A DNA stretch of 64,000 bases from Lineus longissimus (Eukaryota; Nemertea; Pilidiophora; Heteronemertea; Lineidae). Positions within the stretch are counted from its first letter, which is position 1; each line of letters opens with the position of its first letter. Positions 42,779 through 53,831 of the stretch are shown here, piece after piece. The position numbers and the translations under genes are program-made. The stretch is taken from assembly GCF_910592395.1 (NCBI RefSeq), contig NC_088310.1:21953501-22017500 (forward strand), in the 5' to 3' direction. Under the pieces are notes generated by a model, which was given only the letters and a program-made list of their open reading frames with translations, did no database searches and was not told the origin of the DNA.

Positions 42779-42850
42779 GTCATCCGCACCATTTTATATC
42801 AGGCCCTGCCTGATGAATTGATATTGATATCAATGGTGCGAAGATATGAC
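42779..42850 (+). repeat. Nested inverted repeat (72-base hairpin)
   Basis: The outer arms CGCACCATT (42785-42793) and AATGGTGCG (42832-42840) pair perfectly over nine bases. GTCAT and ATGAC extend them with a bulge. Inside, ATCAGGC and GCCTGAT (42798-42804 and 42808-42814) pair over seven bases around a three-base loop. The right arm carries a 17-base asymmetric bulge. Function is unknown. Confidence 0.5.
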
Positions 42851-43122
42851 ATGAGCTGGGTCACTGGAACAAAAGCTGATTGCCAGTTCAGGAAGATAAA
42901 GAGATAGAAACTAATTGAATGATGCTTGAACAAGGTCATAGTCGTAACTTGGTAAAATGGTTACAGCTATGGCATTATCTCTACAAGCGGAAATTCATTT
43001 TGTCAAAATTATGTCTTAACTAGACCGGTCGCATCTGACGCCTTAGTGGTGCCTGCTGTTAGACGTCGACAAATTTATGACAAACACTCATTCTTTCATG
43101 TCAGGGTCTCTACCAGCGGTTA

Positions 43123-43190
43123 GGGTGAAGTGGGGTGTAGTGTGTGGGGGGGGGGGGAGGGGGCAGGGGTGCATGGTAGGGATCTGTGGG
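43123..43190 (+). repeat. G-rich tract with quadruplex potential
   Basis: Successive G runs of 3, 4, 12, 5, 4, 3 and 3 are separated by short spacers, including 43146-43157 (12 G), 43159-43163 and 43166-43169. Four or more runs close together fit a G-quadruplex pattern. Confidence 0.6.
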
Positions 43191-45064
43191 TGAGGACAAC
43201 TTGAATATCATAGCAGAGATGCCAAATTGCAATCAATAAGAAAAGTCGTGTCTTCCGATCAGTAGCCAATTGCATGTATGATAGTAGTGAATGGCCGCAG
43301 TCTGACCCGCCATCAAGACCACAATGCCTGAATCAAGAATTGACCAATTCTCACCGGAACCGTTGCTGATGATTCTGTAATGATTACTTTATGGATTGCA
43401 CCAACCACGTAGCTCCCACATGCCATTCCCGCCGCCTGTTCATTACTTATTTATCAAGACCACACCACACTTACTGAGAGACCTGAAATCAAACGTTACT
43501 TGTCTCATGGTTATCGTACCTGGGTACTGTCTTATGTGATGACATGCGAGGACCCTTGTCGGTGTTACCGGCTCCCGAGGTGTGTTCTGTTCTCACCCAG
43601 CATTCACACGTTGCAATTGGAACAGAAGTGTGTAGAGGCCTTTAGCCTTGGATCGCAAGGTCATTTTGTTGCCTGCCGTTAGCGATAACCACACCTCGTA
43701 CTGGCTATTCAGAGAAAGAGTGCTCCCAGCTCTGTGCCATTCAGTCCCACAGGACACTCTGAGTGGGCAAAACTGATGCACATCAGAGATCTTTCGATTA
43801 ACCGAAATTCAGTAGGTGGAGACAAACTTTGCGTTTCGCAACACAAATACACAAGTGAGAAGCGTTAATCGGTTTTTAAGGGTTTTGAATGCGAGTCTCG
43901 ATTCGCGCGCTTAATCATAATTCTACTTAATCTTGAATTGCAGCGTTGATGACCGGCCTGACATGATTACAATTATTGCCTCCCCTTCAATTAGTGAGTT
44001 ACTTAGCATGACTGTGAATCAATCAAAATGAGGAGTTACCATCCCACCATATAAAAACAGACTCGCATTGAATATAGCGCATGTTTTACTCGAACGGTGA
44101 TAACATTCGCACCTCCAACATGGATCGCGTATGACGCTGATTCCCTATTTTAGACGCAGCACGTCAAAGTATTGTGTTGCTACAATACAAATGCCACTTA
44201 TCGTTCCGATCTACGTGCCCACGCAGCATTTATACCATCCCCAATCTTTCATCTTCATTTGTCTCCATTTGTCACAATGGGCTGGCGGCTAATTGTTCGG
44301 GAGGAGCAAACTCGCCTCTATTCTATTGCTTGACTATCTCTGTAATGCACACACCCGCCCCAGGCTTCCCTTACAAAGTTATCAAGCCAAGATTAAATGA
44401 AATATGATATTCCGGAAAATTTAGTTAGGCCGTGTTTTATGTATCGCCATACAACTAATTCGAGTAGATAGACAATATTTTCCATTTTATCAGGCACCCG
44501 CCAGAGAAGGTTCATTACAGACATTATGCACGCTGGGGGCTCTTTTAAAAACCTTGTTATTTTCCTTACCAGTGACTTTGTAGGGGCTAATGATAAAAAT
44601 TTATATTCATAATTTGTTTGATAACTTACCCACTATCATAATACACCGCCGCGGATCATTTGATCTCGTTATTTTTGTACCTCAGTCGAGTTAATTTCGA
44701 AAATGAAATTAGCATGTCTAACACAATTTGATCTCCGTTAGTCTACCCGAGCTGGGGGCATGAGGTTAACTCCTTCGAGAATTAATAGAAACTACAAAGA
44801 ATTGTTTGAAGTTAAGGCATCAAAAGTTGGGCGTTAAACGGGTGATTATAAACAATACATGTATACCAACCCCTATTACTTTCATCGCACACCAGCCGAA
44901 AGCGCCATATGTGATGTGAAATTTGGTGATTTGATCTTGTGCAAGAAAGTCACTGTGGTCAGTGGATTTTGACGGTTTTAGGTTAGCAGTCTGCATCTCC
45001 AACGATTGTAGCAGTTCACTATATTTTCTTTTATCAGGTCTACCTTTTGGATAAGGAATATTTT

Positions 45065-45211
45065 GTCCGAAATTAGATCAATCACCAAGACATGTGAGCG
45101 ATTGCGTTGTCCGAGAACAGATCAATCAAGGCATCTGGGTGAATGTGGCGTACGAAGGTAGATCAATCACGAAATTAAAGAGAATGTGATGTCCGAAAAT
45201 AGATCAATCAC
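45065..45211 (+). repeat. Four-copy degenerate tandem array with AGATCAATCA cores
   Basis: Cores AGATCAATCA start at 45075, 45119, 45160 and 45201, spaced 44, 41 and 41 bases, close to four helical turns. Each is preceded, ten bases upstream, by GTCCGA (45065, 45109, 45191) or GTACGA (45150). ATCAATCA is the reverse of TGATTGAT, the Pbx or Pbx-Hox type site. The cores are invariant while the intervening sequence has diverged, suggesting selection on the core. Confidence 0.65.
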
Positions 45212-45665
45212 ATCGGGAGGAAATTTAAAAAAAATTTATATATTCATATTTGTACATTCACCATGCGATTCATCCCTACATTAAGGAAGTCAACCAAAAA
45301 TGTCTGTTTTTTGGAAACAGAATAAAAAGCTAAATGCAGCACTATCATGTCACAGGCAACTTAAATCAATTGCAAACTCGATAGACTCAGCCAAGATTCT
45401 GGTGGCCATGCCGTAGCAGTTTCTCAGAGTTTCATCCTCGCAAGACGCTAGAGTTGTTCCATCAACTGCTGTTTCGAAATAGGCCTCCTGTTTTCCGCCT
45501 GATGTTACATCGACTGATGTTTTACTTCAGGAATTAAACTGATGTATTCCATCAGACATGTCAGATAGAAGAAGCAGTCGGGGTTTACGCATTCATGTCC
45601 TCAGATGTTGTCGGGGTGTCATCCAACGGTTGCTCGGCTAATCTATATCCAGCAACGATGTCGTC

Positions 45666-45680
45666 TCAGTCATGTCAGTG
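45666..45680 (+). promoter_or_regulatory. Variant copy of dispersed motif, TCAGTCATGTCAGTG
   Basis: It is identical over 15 bases to 56534-56548 and differs from AGTCATGACAGTG only by T for A at the centre. Confidence 0.3.
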
Positions 45681-47997
45681 GCCTGCTTCGTGGCAATATT
45701 TCATGAACTACGCTTATTTCAAAGGGCAGCCAGGGATAGCATTTTTCCCCCGATGGGCCATCGTGTAATGCTTCACAGTTAGGGGCATCTTTCTGCGGCT
45801 GTGCGTTTAGCGAGAACCCATATCGTTGGCGAACCATCGGAGCATACAAACTCCTTCACAGTGTGATGTTATTTAGTCTATCAGTCACGTTATAGCCGGC
45901 AATCATAGAAGTAGCGATATCTGATGTATCGCTTTAAATTATTCATCGCGACCAAATTGTGAATTCTCAGACCCCGTGTCTGCTGGTGGAATCGTTCGCC
46001 GATTTAATGGAGCAGGCTAAACGCGGCAATGCTCTCCCGTGGTTCTCATCACCGTGATTTTCCACATGGCTGGCCCCAACATCGGCACTGAACAAGACGA
46101 ACGGTCCCTATCGACAGAGCAAACTTGTACATATCTTGCTCCGAGGGATGAACAATGATCGACCACCGAGCTTGTCAAGTTTATGCATCTTCCATCACAT
46201 ATACGTCAGGATTAAGACCTTCAGGCAGTGGTCCCGTAGCTCCCAAGCCTCCGATAGTGAACACGAACCGCTTTGATAGCGGCAGGGGAGCCAGTACCTG
46301 AAACATTCTCATATAGTTTCCAATAAACTTTGCAGGCGTTTAACGTAAAATTTATATCATATAAATCTTGGTGTGCATAACCCATGGAGCCCAATACCAT
46401 CTCTGCCTTACCCTGCTGGTTTTATAAAATGTCGATGCCATAGTGATGAGTAACCTTGGGCTAAATGTTCACCAATGTCTGGAGATTGTTTTGATAGCAC
46501 ATCCACCTGAACATGCTGACATTTAACTCACCCACCATGAACCATCTCCAATTTGAAGTGGCGTTTCGCTCAGGTTGGTTAAGGAATTATATATTTCGAA
46601 GAACACGGTGGAAGTGGATTTCATCGTCTTCGCCAATGCATCTTTGCCTGTGGCATGAGCTGCCACATTCTTATCGATTTTGATAGCCGAATCAGTCCGG
46701 CCTGATGATGCCGTTTTTTGGAAAGGTTTGAAGGAGCTAAGCCAATGTCCTCCTACTTCCTACACTCTGGTGAAATCTGCAGGGTAAGCATTGCATGGTA
46801 AGCGGTCTCGCTTGACGCATTTCGTGGCATCTAGGCCAACCTGGAGTTTGGTTGGGTGGGGTTCCAGTTGGGTTGGGTTGGCTGAGGGTATTTGTCAGAC
46901 TGCCGACCACCAAGTGGACTTTGTCCATCTAAGTAGTTTTAAGCGGGAAGACAGGGGATTTACAGGCGTTGGATTAATTTTGATACACGTTATTCGCTCC
47001 GCTATCTGACCAAATAGCCTGTGGAGGCGGCAAAACCACCACCCGGGCTTTCCCTTGTATTAGAATCGAACCCTCTGAGTCGATAATATCATGCTTGCCA
47101 CCAAACAATATTCATGGTCAGCATCAGTCAAGCAAAATAAAGACTGGACGATAGCAGTCGTAGAGATTGTCGTCCGGATGTCACTATGATCAATCTCTGT
47201 GGTGTTTTAACTAGTACTTGACAAGAAAAGTCACGCAAAATTGCATAAATTCGCGAAACTCGAGATAAACTCTGCTATCGGTCGCCAGGGATTGATGGAC
47301 AATATGCCCCAGACGGCGAAAGAATGGTAAACTACCCTGGCATAATACTGTACAGGTTTTAATCATCGGATGTCATCTCTCTCTGGGTCTTTGTATCGCC
47401 ATATCACACCACCAATCTATTCCTCCAAGGCTTTTAGACATCATAGCCACCACACATTTTGTACATTTGAGCCGTTATCATTCGCAAGGGGATTGCCTTA
47501 TACATTATTCAGAAATAGGATCTAATTAGTTAGTGTTCTTCTCCGAGGCAGGAGTCGTTCTATTATGCCCGCTATCATGTTTGGTCAGAATTGGATGAAA
47601 ACTAGATAGCGTGTTTCGGATAGGAAGATCCCCTGCGAGCTTGATTGACGAAGAAATCAAGTCAGCCATTTGTAATCATTTTTCAGGCGACTTCCGCTGC
47701 GTTCCCATGGTGCATTCTGATAAAAGGACCATTAGTCAAGAGACAAGTACATGTTTATAAAAGAACTGCTGAATCAGTGAATTGGGATAACCCACACACA
47801 GACTTTAAGCGCTAAAATGGTAAAAGTAGCAACGTTCGATATGGCGGACGCTCAATGCCCATCTTTGATCATCTCTAATATGACACTGTCTCCCTGATTT
47901 GATGATACATGTTATACGACTTAGCCACTACAGACGGTGCTACCTACATCCTCGCCATCTGTTTAACACTTGCTTCTCTTTCTCTAGCTGGTCAACT

Positions 47998-48080
47998 TCC
48001 CGAGGCAAACCGATGTCACAGTAGCTGACATTTTCGGGGTCAGTGTCCAAACCCGATACTCTCTAACCACGCCACCCCGA
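47998..48080 (-). repeat. Possible degenerate tRNA-derived element
   Basis: On the minus strand GGGGTGGCGTGGTTAGAG resembles an A box. It is followed by a stem AGTATC/GACACT with five of six pairs and a GGGTTTG loop. A weak B-box-like GGTTTGCCTC comes about 60 bases after the A box. There is no matched acceptor stem. A decayed SINE or tRNA pseudogene is possible. Confidence 0.25.
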
Positions 48081-48753
48081 TCTAGCCATAATTACCCTGG
48101 ATAATAACACTCCAATCTCAGGATTATACCCCATCGGCGAGCAGAGTTTCTTCTTCTCCCATCTCAGAGATATTTCGTGCAATTACCGCCGCCCCTGCCG
48201 GGTAAAAGATTGCCTGGATCTTGGGAAATATTGCTGATCATTGCTAATTCGTCACTTGACACCAGCGAACGATTTCTTAGCCAGTGGCAGAGAATGAATG
48301 GAAAAAACATGTGTCTGGTCTTGTTGTATGCAGAGAGGTGTGGTTGTGCTGAAACTGGTATGTTTGTGTTGTGAAGGCAACGCCAAAAGCCTATATGCCT
48401 TAACTCAAAAAGTCGGCAGAAATGAAACTTTATTAAAGTTTGAGTTGTATGAGCCTTTTGATAGCGTAGGCTCCCAGAGCCAATAATTTATCCGTGACGT
48501 CATAATTCCGTCATTTTGATAGTCGATGTATTATTATTAAACCTTATAACACCGCAGGGCCCTGGAACACTTCATATGCATTTGTTGCACCTTAAGAAAA
48601 ATAAAGCCCACACCAATACAGAACTAGTTACAGGTTAAACAACGCATTTACTGGGATAACAAAATAGCAGGACATTGCCATTATTATGTCGTCGATCAAT
48701 AGGAGAGCTGTGACATTGTTCATATCCAATAGAATGCCCGCATCGTGCATGGC

Positions 48754-48826
48754 GGCCTCGTGGCCTAATGGATAAGGCGTCTGACTTCGGATCAGAAGAT
48801 TGCAGGTTCGAGTCCTGCCGGGGTCG
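48754..48826 (+). tRNA. tRNA-Arg(UCG): tRNA-Arg (anticodon UCG)
   Basis: This is a 73-base cloverleaf almost identical to metazoan tRNA-Arg-UCG. The acceptor arms GGCCTCG and CGGGGTC pair with G-U wobbles. The anticodon stem TCTGA/TCAGA encloses CTTCGGA with anticodon TCG at 48787-48789. Internal Pol III promoter boxes are intact: A-box region TGGCCTAATGG at 48761-48771 and B box GGTTCGAGTCC at 48805-48815. There is no intron. Termination is likely at the T run of 48830-48837. It decodes CGA codons. The gene is isolated, with no other tRNA nearby. Confidence 0.96.
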
Positions 48827-48829
48827 ATA

Positions 48830-48837
48830 TTTTTTTT
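48830..48837 (+). terminator. Pol III T-run terminator of tRNA-Arg
   Basis: A run of T starts four bases after the tRNA 3' end, typical of RNA polymerase III termination. Another T run lies near 48843. Confidence 0.8.
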
Positions 48838-51800
48838 AACTCCTTTTTTGTACATATTTTTTTTCTCTGAAGATGTATCATTTTTAAGTACCGGTACATT
48901 GATTTAGTAGATTTGTTTGGCTGAACCGCTATCATTGAAAGCTTTTAGTGGTGTAGGTTTTCTCCTTGGTGCTCCGGTTGTAGTGCCGCTATAATGCTCG
49001 CGAATTCGCCGAAAGTTGGCATTGATGGTAGGCCTTTTTGTATATCAGTCTCTACAGCGGCATTCTCGAACAGAATATTCAGTGAGGAGTTGGGACGAAA
49101 AAGGTCGAGATACAAGATGGACTGTCACCAACCGAAAACACAGCGTCCTTGGAATTTAGTTTTTCTTGTTCCCTTACAATAAATTTGTTATTGCTCTATA
49201 AAAGTTACACGATGTTGTGATACCTAAAACGGATGTACAGTTTTTTTCTCTGTTTCAATCAAATGCCTCATGACACCTAACCACAGGTCTGTTACCCCGC
49301 TATTGTGTCGCTACATGAATAAATAATCCTAGACACTGAAATGTTGTTTTTTCACTCCTTTAATAAGAACCTTCATACACTTGACTATCAAGGTATATTG
49401 CATGATGAATAAGTAAGACAGCCTTGCGATCCACTTGCGCATCCTCTTGCTCACCCTTTTGCGCACCTCCCCTTTCCCCAAGTGATCTCTCACGACAATG
49501 GTGCTCATTGCGCGCCTCATCGACTGCGAGAAAATTGCCCATCAAAGGGGCAAATGAAGCTTAAAATGATGCAACACAACACATCAGAGAGCGCGTCACC
49601 TGATGAACAATTACCAATACCTCATTGCTATGCAAGTAACAATCCAGCCCTTATGATCTAACAGAAGCTCCAGAGAAGCTCCCAAAGCAATTATTATCAC
49701 AATATGCAGTGTTTGGAGAGTTTAGCGTTTACCACGTCGCGTTTATCGCCAGAATCCCTAACATTAATACTTATCTGCTATTCTCCACAAAATGCGATCT
49801 CGCAAATTAAATTTTCGTCTCCCTAATTGATTTTCTCGGTGTGTGCGTATCAACTTACCATAAATGACACATTATTGTACTTCTGACGGTAATCGCAAAG
49901 AGCGAATCAGAGAATTATCTCGGTGAGGACGCACTCCACGGTCCCCTGACAGTTGACTTAGGAAGATTCAGTCTCCAGCAATATCAATTCAACCGTCGGC
50001 TATTTCGCGACTAGTTAAGCAGAGACACCAATCGATCTGTGCTCTTGAAGAACGATACTCTAAAAGAACTTTGTAGAAGCCTTCACAAAAGACAACGTCA
50101 GTGATCTCTAATTAGATTTGGTGTAAACTGAAACGGTTATCTCAAACAGGCATTTGATTGAAATTATTCCCGGTCCTTTTAGCTATGAGCTACGGTATTC
50201 TATACATAGCGGCTAATGACAATAATGAACTGTCGATTGGCAAACCGAACAGCACCACGGGAATATAGCGTGGCAGGCTCATCTCATGTTTCAACTGGGA
50301 ATGTGATGAGGAACTACAATTCAGATCTCGATGGTCGTATCATGTTGTTCCAAGGCGGAGGAGCTTACTCATAGCCGACGTGGTAGCCCGCATATTGGCT
50401 GGTGAATAGGGCGTGGTGATTCGGAGACATATCCAAAATTATTCGGGTGAATATAGGAAATGAATTTCTGTATCATTTGGTGCTACTGCTAGCAAAGTCT
50501 TGCATAGGCCTAGCAAGTAAACTGAAAAAATCCTGAATGGACTGAGCCATGTTCCTGTCAAGAGGATGACCACGACATATTCAACCTCACTTGCCTAAAG
50601 ATTTAATAAATGCCACACTTTCCAGCAGACAGGACCCTGCGGAAGAAACGGTGCTTTATCAAATTACATTTGCACATCCCTATCTACATGTAGCAGTCAC
50701 AGCAGCCGGGGCACCATTCAGCGTTTATCATCAACAGTGTTGTCCACTCAGCTAATAGAGCGTGTGTCCATAACGTTCTGTCACGCAAGGGGAAGTGAAA
50801 CCGGACCATTAGACATCTGAGATATGGACGTAATTCTGACTGCCAGTTCCCCCGGATCTGTAGTCTACACAATCATCTCGTGCAACGTTAAACTCATACC
50901 ATTCTGCTGGCTATTAGATTATGGAAGGAGAAGGCAAATTGACCCTCACGTGGCAACTGAATATTCTCTCTCCCTACTAATTTAATTACTCTAGCTTGGG
51001 TTTCGTGACCAAGACGATGGACATCTCTGGAAAGGCTGCATCGGCAGTAATCTCTAAGTCTAGTGATAGAGTCGGGCAGGGCTCGGTTGTTCAAAACAAG
51101 TTTATTCACTAACTTAATGATAACTACAACTTCGGTTATCTTTCGATAAGGTCAGGTAGTACTGTCAAGATGCTGACTCCAGTGTTTACATTATGTATAT
51201 TGTTGCGATACAATTTAATGATGGCCGTCCCATCATGTGCCACCTTCGTCTTTCGCATTTAGTAGGATACATGCCACATAATGTCCGACGACCACGATAA
51301 CAAAACCGCCTAGAGTAAAAGCAATTTTGCTGATGATGACTGATAGTTATATTCTCTGCGTCCAGGCCATTGCAATAACTTTATACAGATCATGGCAATC
51401 ATGTATCAGAATAAGAAAAGTGGTGCCTGCTGGGCAATGATCCAGTCATCCTGCAATCCAGCCCATTATCGGCCATGGAATATCAGCCACAATTTGGTAA
51501 GTCATGGCAGACACAGTTTCTAATGTGATAATCTTGGCCCCATACAAACTAATCCCACCCTAGTCATTTCATCAATAGGGCGATTCGGAGAGAAGAAATA
51601 TCATTATCGCTACCAACAATACTGACTAATAATGGCCGATCGCGCCAAATGACCCGAGCCGGTAATAACTGATCCGAGTCAAGAAGAAAATAAGCCATTC
51701 ATTTGCCAATACTGTGAATCTGCCTTGATTTAAAATTGACCCAGTGGACTCGATAGTTTCCCTACACCGTAATATGCCAGTTATTGTCGTTATTCTTCTA

Positions 51801-53576
51801 GTTTCACTCAATTTGCTAACCTGATTGCAAATAGTGGCTAAATGCAGAAAATTACATGAACAAAGGCCCGGAGCCATCTGCGACACTGAGGTTTGAGTAG
51901 CTATTCACTACGGTACTTGAACCAGGATAATGCCCTGATTTCTCCCACTGGGTCTGCCAGATAAGATGCAGTGAGCTGCATTGGCGATCACGAAACTCTC
52001 AGAATTATCCATGATGTAATAGATGTATTGTTTTTTTAAGAGACATTATTAAGAGGCACAAGTACCAAAGCCTGTCATCTCAATCTCACCATACATCATG
52101 AACGTAATGCATTATCACAAGGCTAATAGTCTGTTGCACTATTCTTATGTATACTGGGGAGCCTATATACTTTATAGCTCAGTGCACTGATAGAACATTT
52201 TGCTCTAGCTTATGTTGTTGGTGTGAAACCCTTCTGGAGTCTTCTACATAGACATGGAAAACTAGACGGTATATAGAAGAAACTAACCAACCACTTGCAC
52301 ATGAGCGACACGCATTTCAAAAAAATATTTCTGATGTCGATAAAAATACAATCGAGAGAATCTCTCAATGAGCTCTCGGAAGATCTTAAAGCGTGTACAT
52401 GTATCAACAAGATATACAACCATGGTTTTCTAGTCAACATGACTACAACTTACAGTAGATAGAATTTGAATATGTTTTCGTCATATTTGTCATCATTGTC
52501 ATTTGATTTTGTCTCAGGGTCCTTGATTCAGGTCGAGTGCCAGAGCTTTAACTCAACGATTTCTCACTTTCTTTTGTATGGATCACTGTGAGATCGAGGC
52601 AGGAAACCTCTCAAATAAATGTCACTTCTATTCAATTCCGAAGTCGATCTTCTCACATTCGATCCAAGGTCTTTTCATTATCTCTCCCATAGATTTAATA
52701 TCGCCACACAAATATTTGCCTCCGGTTGCTTGAATAACCTGTCAGTTGGGGAAAATAGCCTCGTCACCGCACCGCTATTACCTTATTACGGAACTTGCCA
52801 CCAGTCTGGCCTCAAATTACCACAAATACAAGGATTTCCGAGGTCGGCACCCCAAATCGATCCGAATAATTTGTGTCTGTATCTCGTCAGTATTGAATTT
52901 GCTAACTCACTTTCTGCGTTGAAATAAAATTTCTAGCTCATTAAACCGCCATTCATTGGCCTTTGTCATCAGTTGATGGAGCATAAATGAAATGAAGGAG
53001 AATCAGGGTGAACTGCGGTGGCTTGCATTGAAGAGCTAGCGCGTTCAAGCTCCAATTTATTGGCTTTTATTTAGGGATCATATCTTAAGGGCAGATGGAT
53101 AACGAAAATATGAAATTTATAGCCTTGTAAAAATGTCATTCATGTTATGTTGTCGTGTTATGGTAATCTTGATTCGCACTTCCCAATCAGCCGGAAGATG
53201 CTGCTCGAGCAGGCTGGTTGGCGCGCTCAGTGCGACATTTACCGGAAAAACATCCGATTGGTCGCAAAATGTTCGCCGTTGGTGTTCCTGGTGTGATTTT
53301 CTCGTTTAGGAAGCAGATAACTTGCTGATCCATCTGGCAAAAAGTCGTAGCTTTACTTCCGCCAGAAAACCTAAAAACAGGCGACAAGTTGGATTTGACA
53401 GGGAATGGCACGAATCGCAAAGTAGAACCAATACGGATGAATCCTATGACGTTTTCACATAACTATCCCTTATTCTTGCTCTTTCATTGCCAGTGCCAGC
53501 ATTTATTTGAAAACAGAAACCGTTCTCATAATGACAGAAAATCTCGCTATCATCCCACCCGATATCATCAATCCAG

Positions 53577-53601
53577 GCGCTCATGGCATTGCAATGAGCG
53601 C
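53577..53601 (+). repeat. Imperfect 25-base palindrome
   Basis: GCGCTCAT and ATGAGCGC form a perfect eight-base inverted repeat around a nine-base centre, GGCATTGCA. It sits in a stretch rich in TAAT-type cores. Confidence 0.5.
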
Positions 53602-53797
53602 GCTAATAAGCCTTATAATAAATGCTCTAATTCACTATAATCTTTCACTGGTAAGAGCATTCATTCGTCAGATAAGGTTAGCATTCATCAGTTTGCGCCC
53701 TCATTAGGTACGCTGTGCACGCCAGAACAGCTAATTAAGCCTATTAGTCGCCAACCCGAAAGCAGCGGATAGAAACTTCGCAATAAAATCGAGCGGC

Positions 53798-53831
53798 CTT
53801 TGATTTGGCAAATGATATTAGAAGGATCAAA
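53798..53831 (+). promoter_or_regulatory. Possible TCF/LEF site pair
   Basis: CTTTGAT (53798-53804) is a TCF/LEF core. ATCAAA (53826-53831) is an inverted, weaker partner 22 bases away. Wnt signalling limits Six3/6 expression in several bilaterians, so a Wnt-responsive element would make sense. These short motifs are common by chance. Confidence 0.2.

Noticed and set aside
47060-47080. B-box-like GGTTCGATTCT on the minus strand
   Set aside because: There is no A box at the right distance and no cloverleaf.
48628-48855. Minus-strand open frame of 75 codons containing a Gly-Arg-Thr-Arg-Thr-Cys stretch
   Set aside because: It is the antisense translation of the tRNA-Arg gene, a common false protein call.
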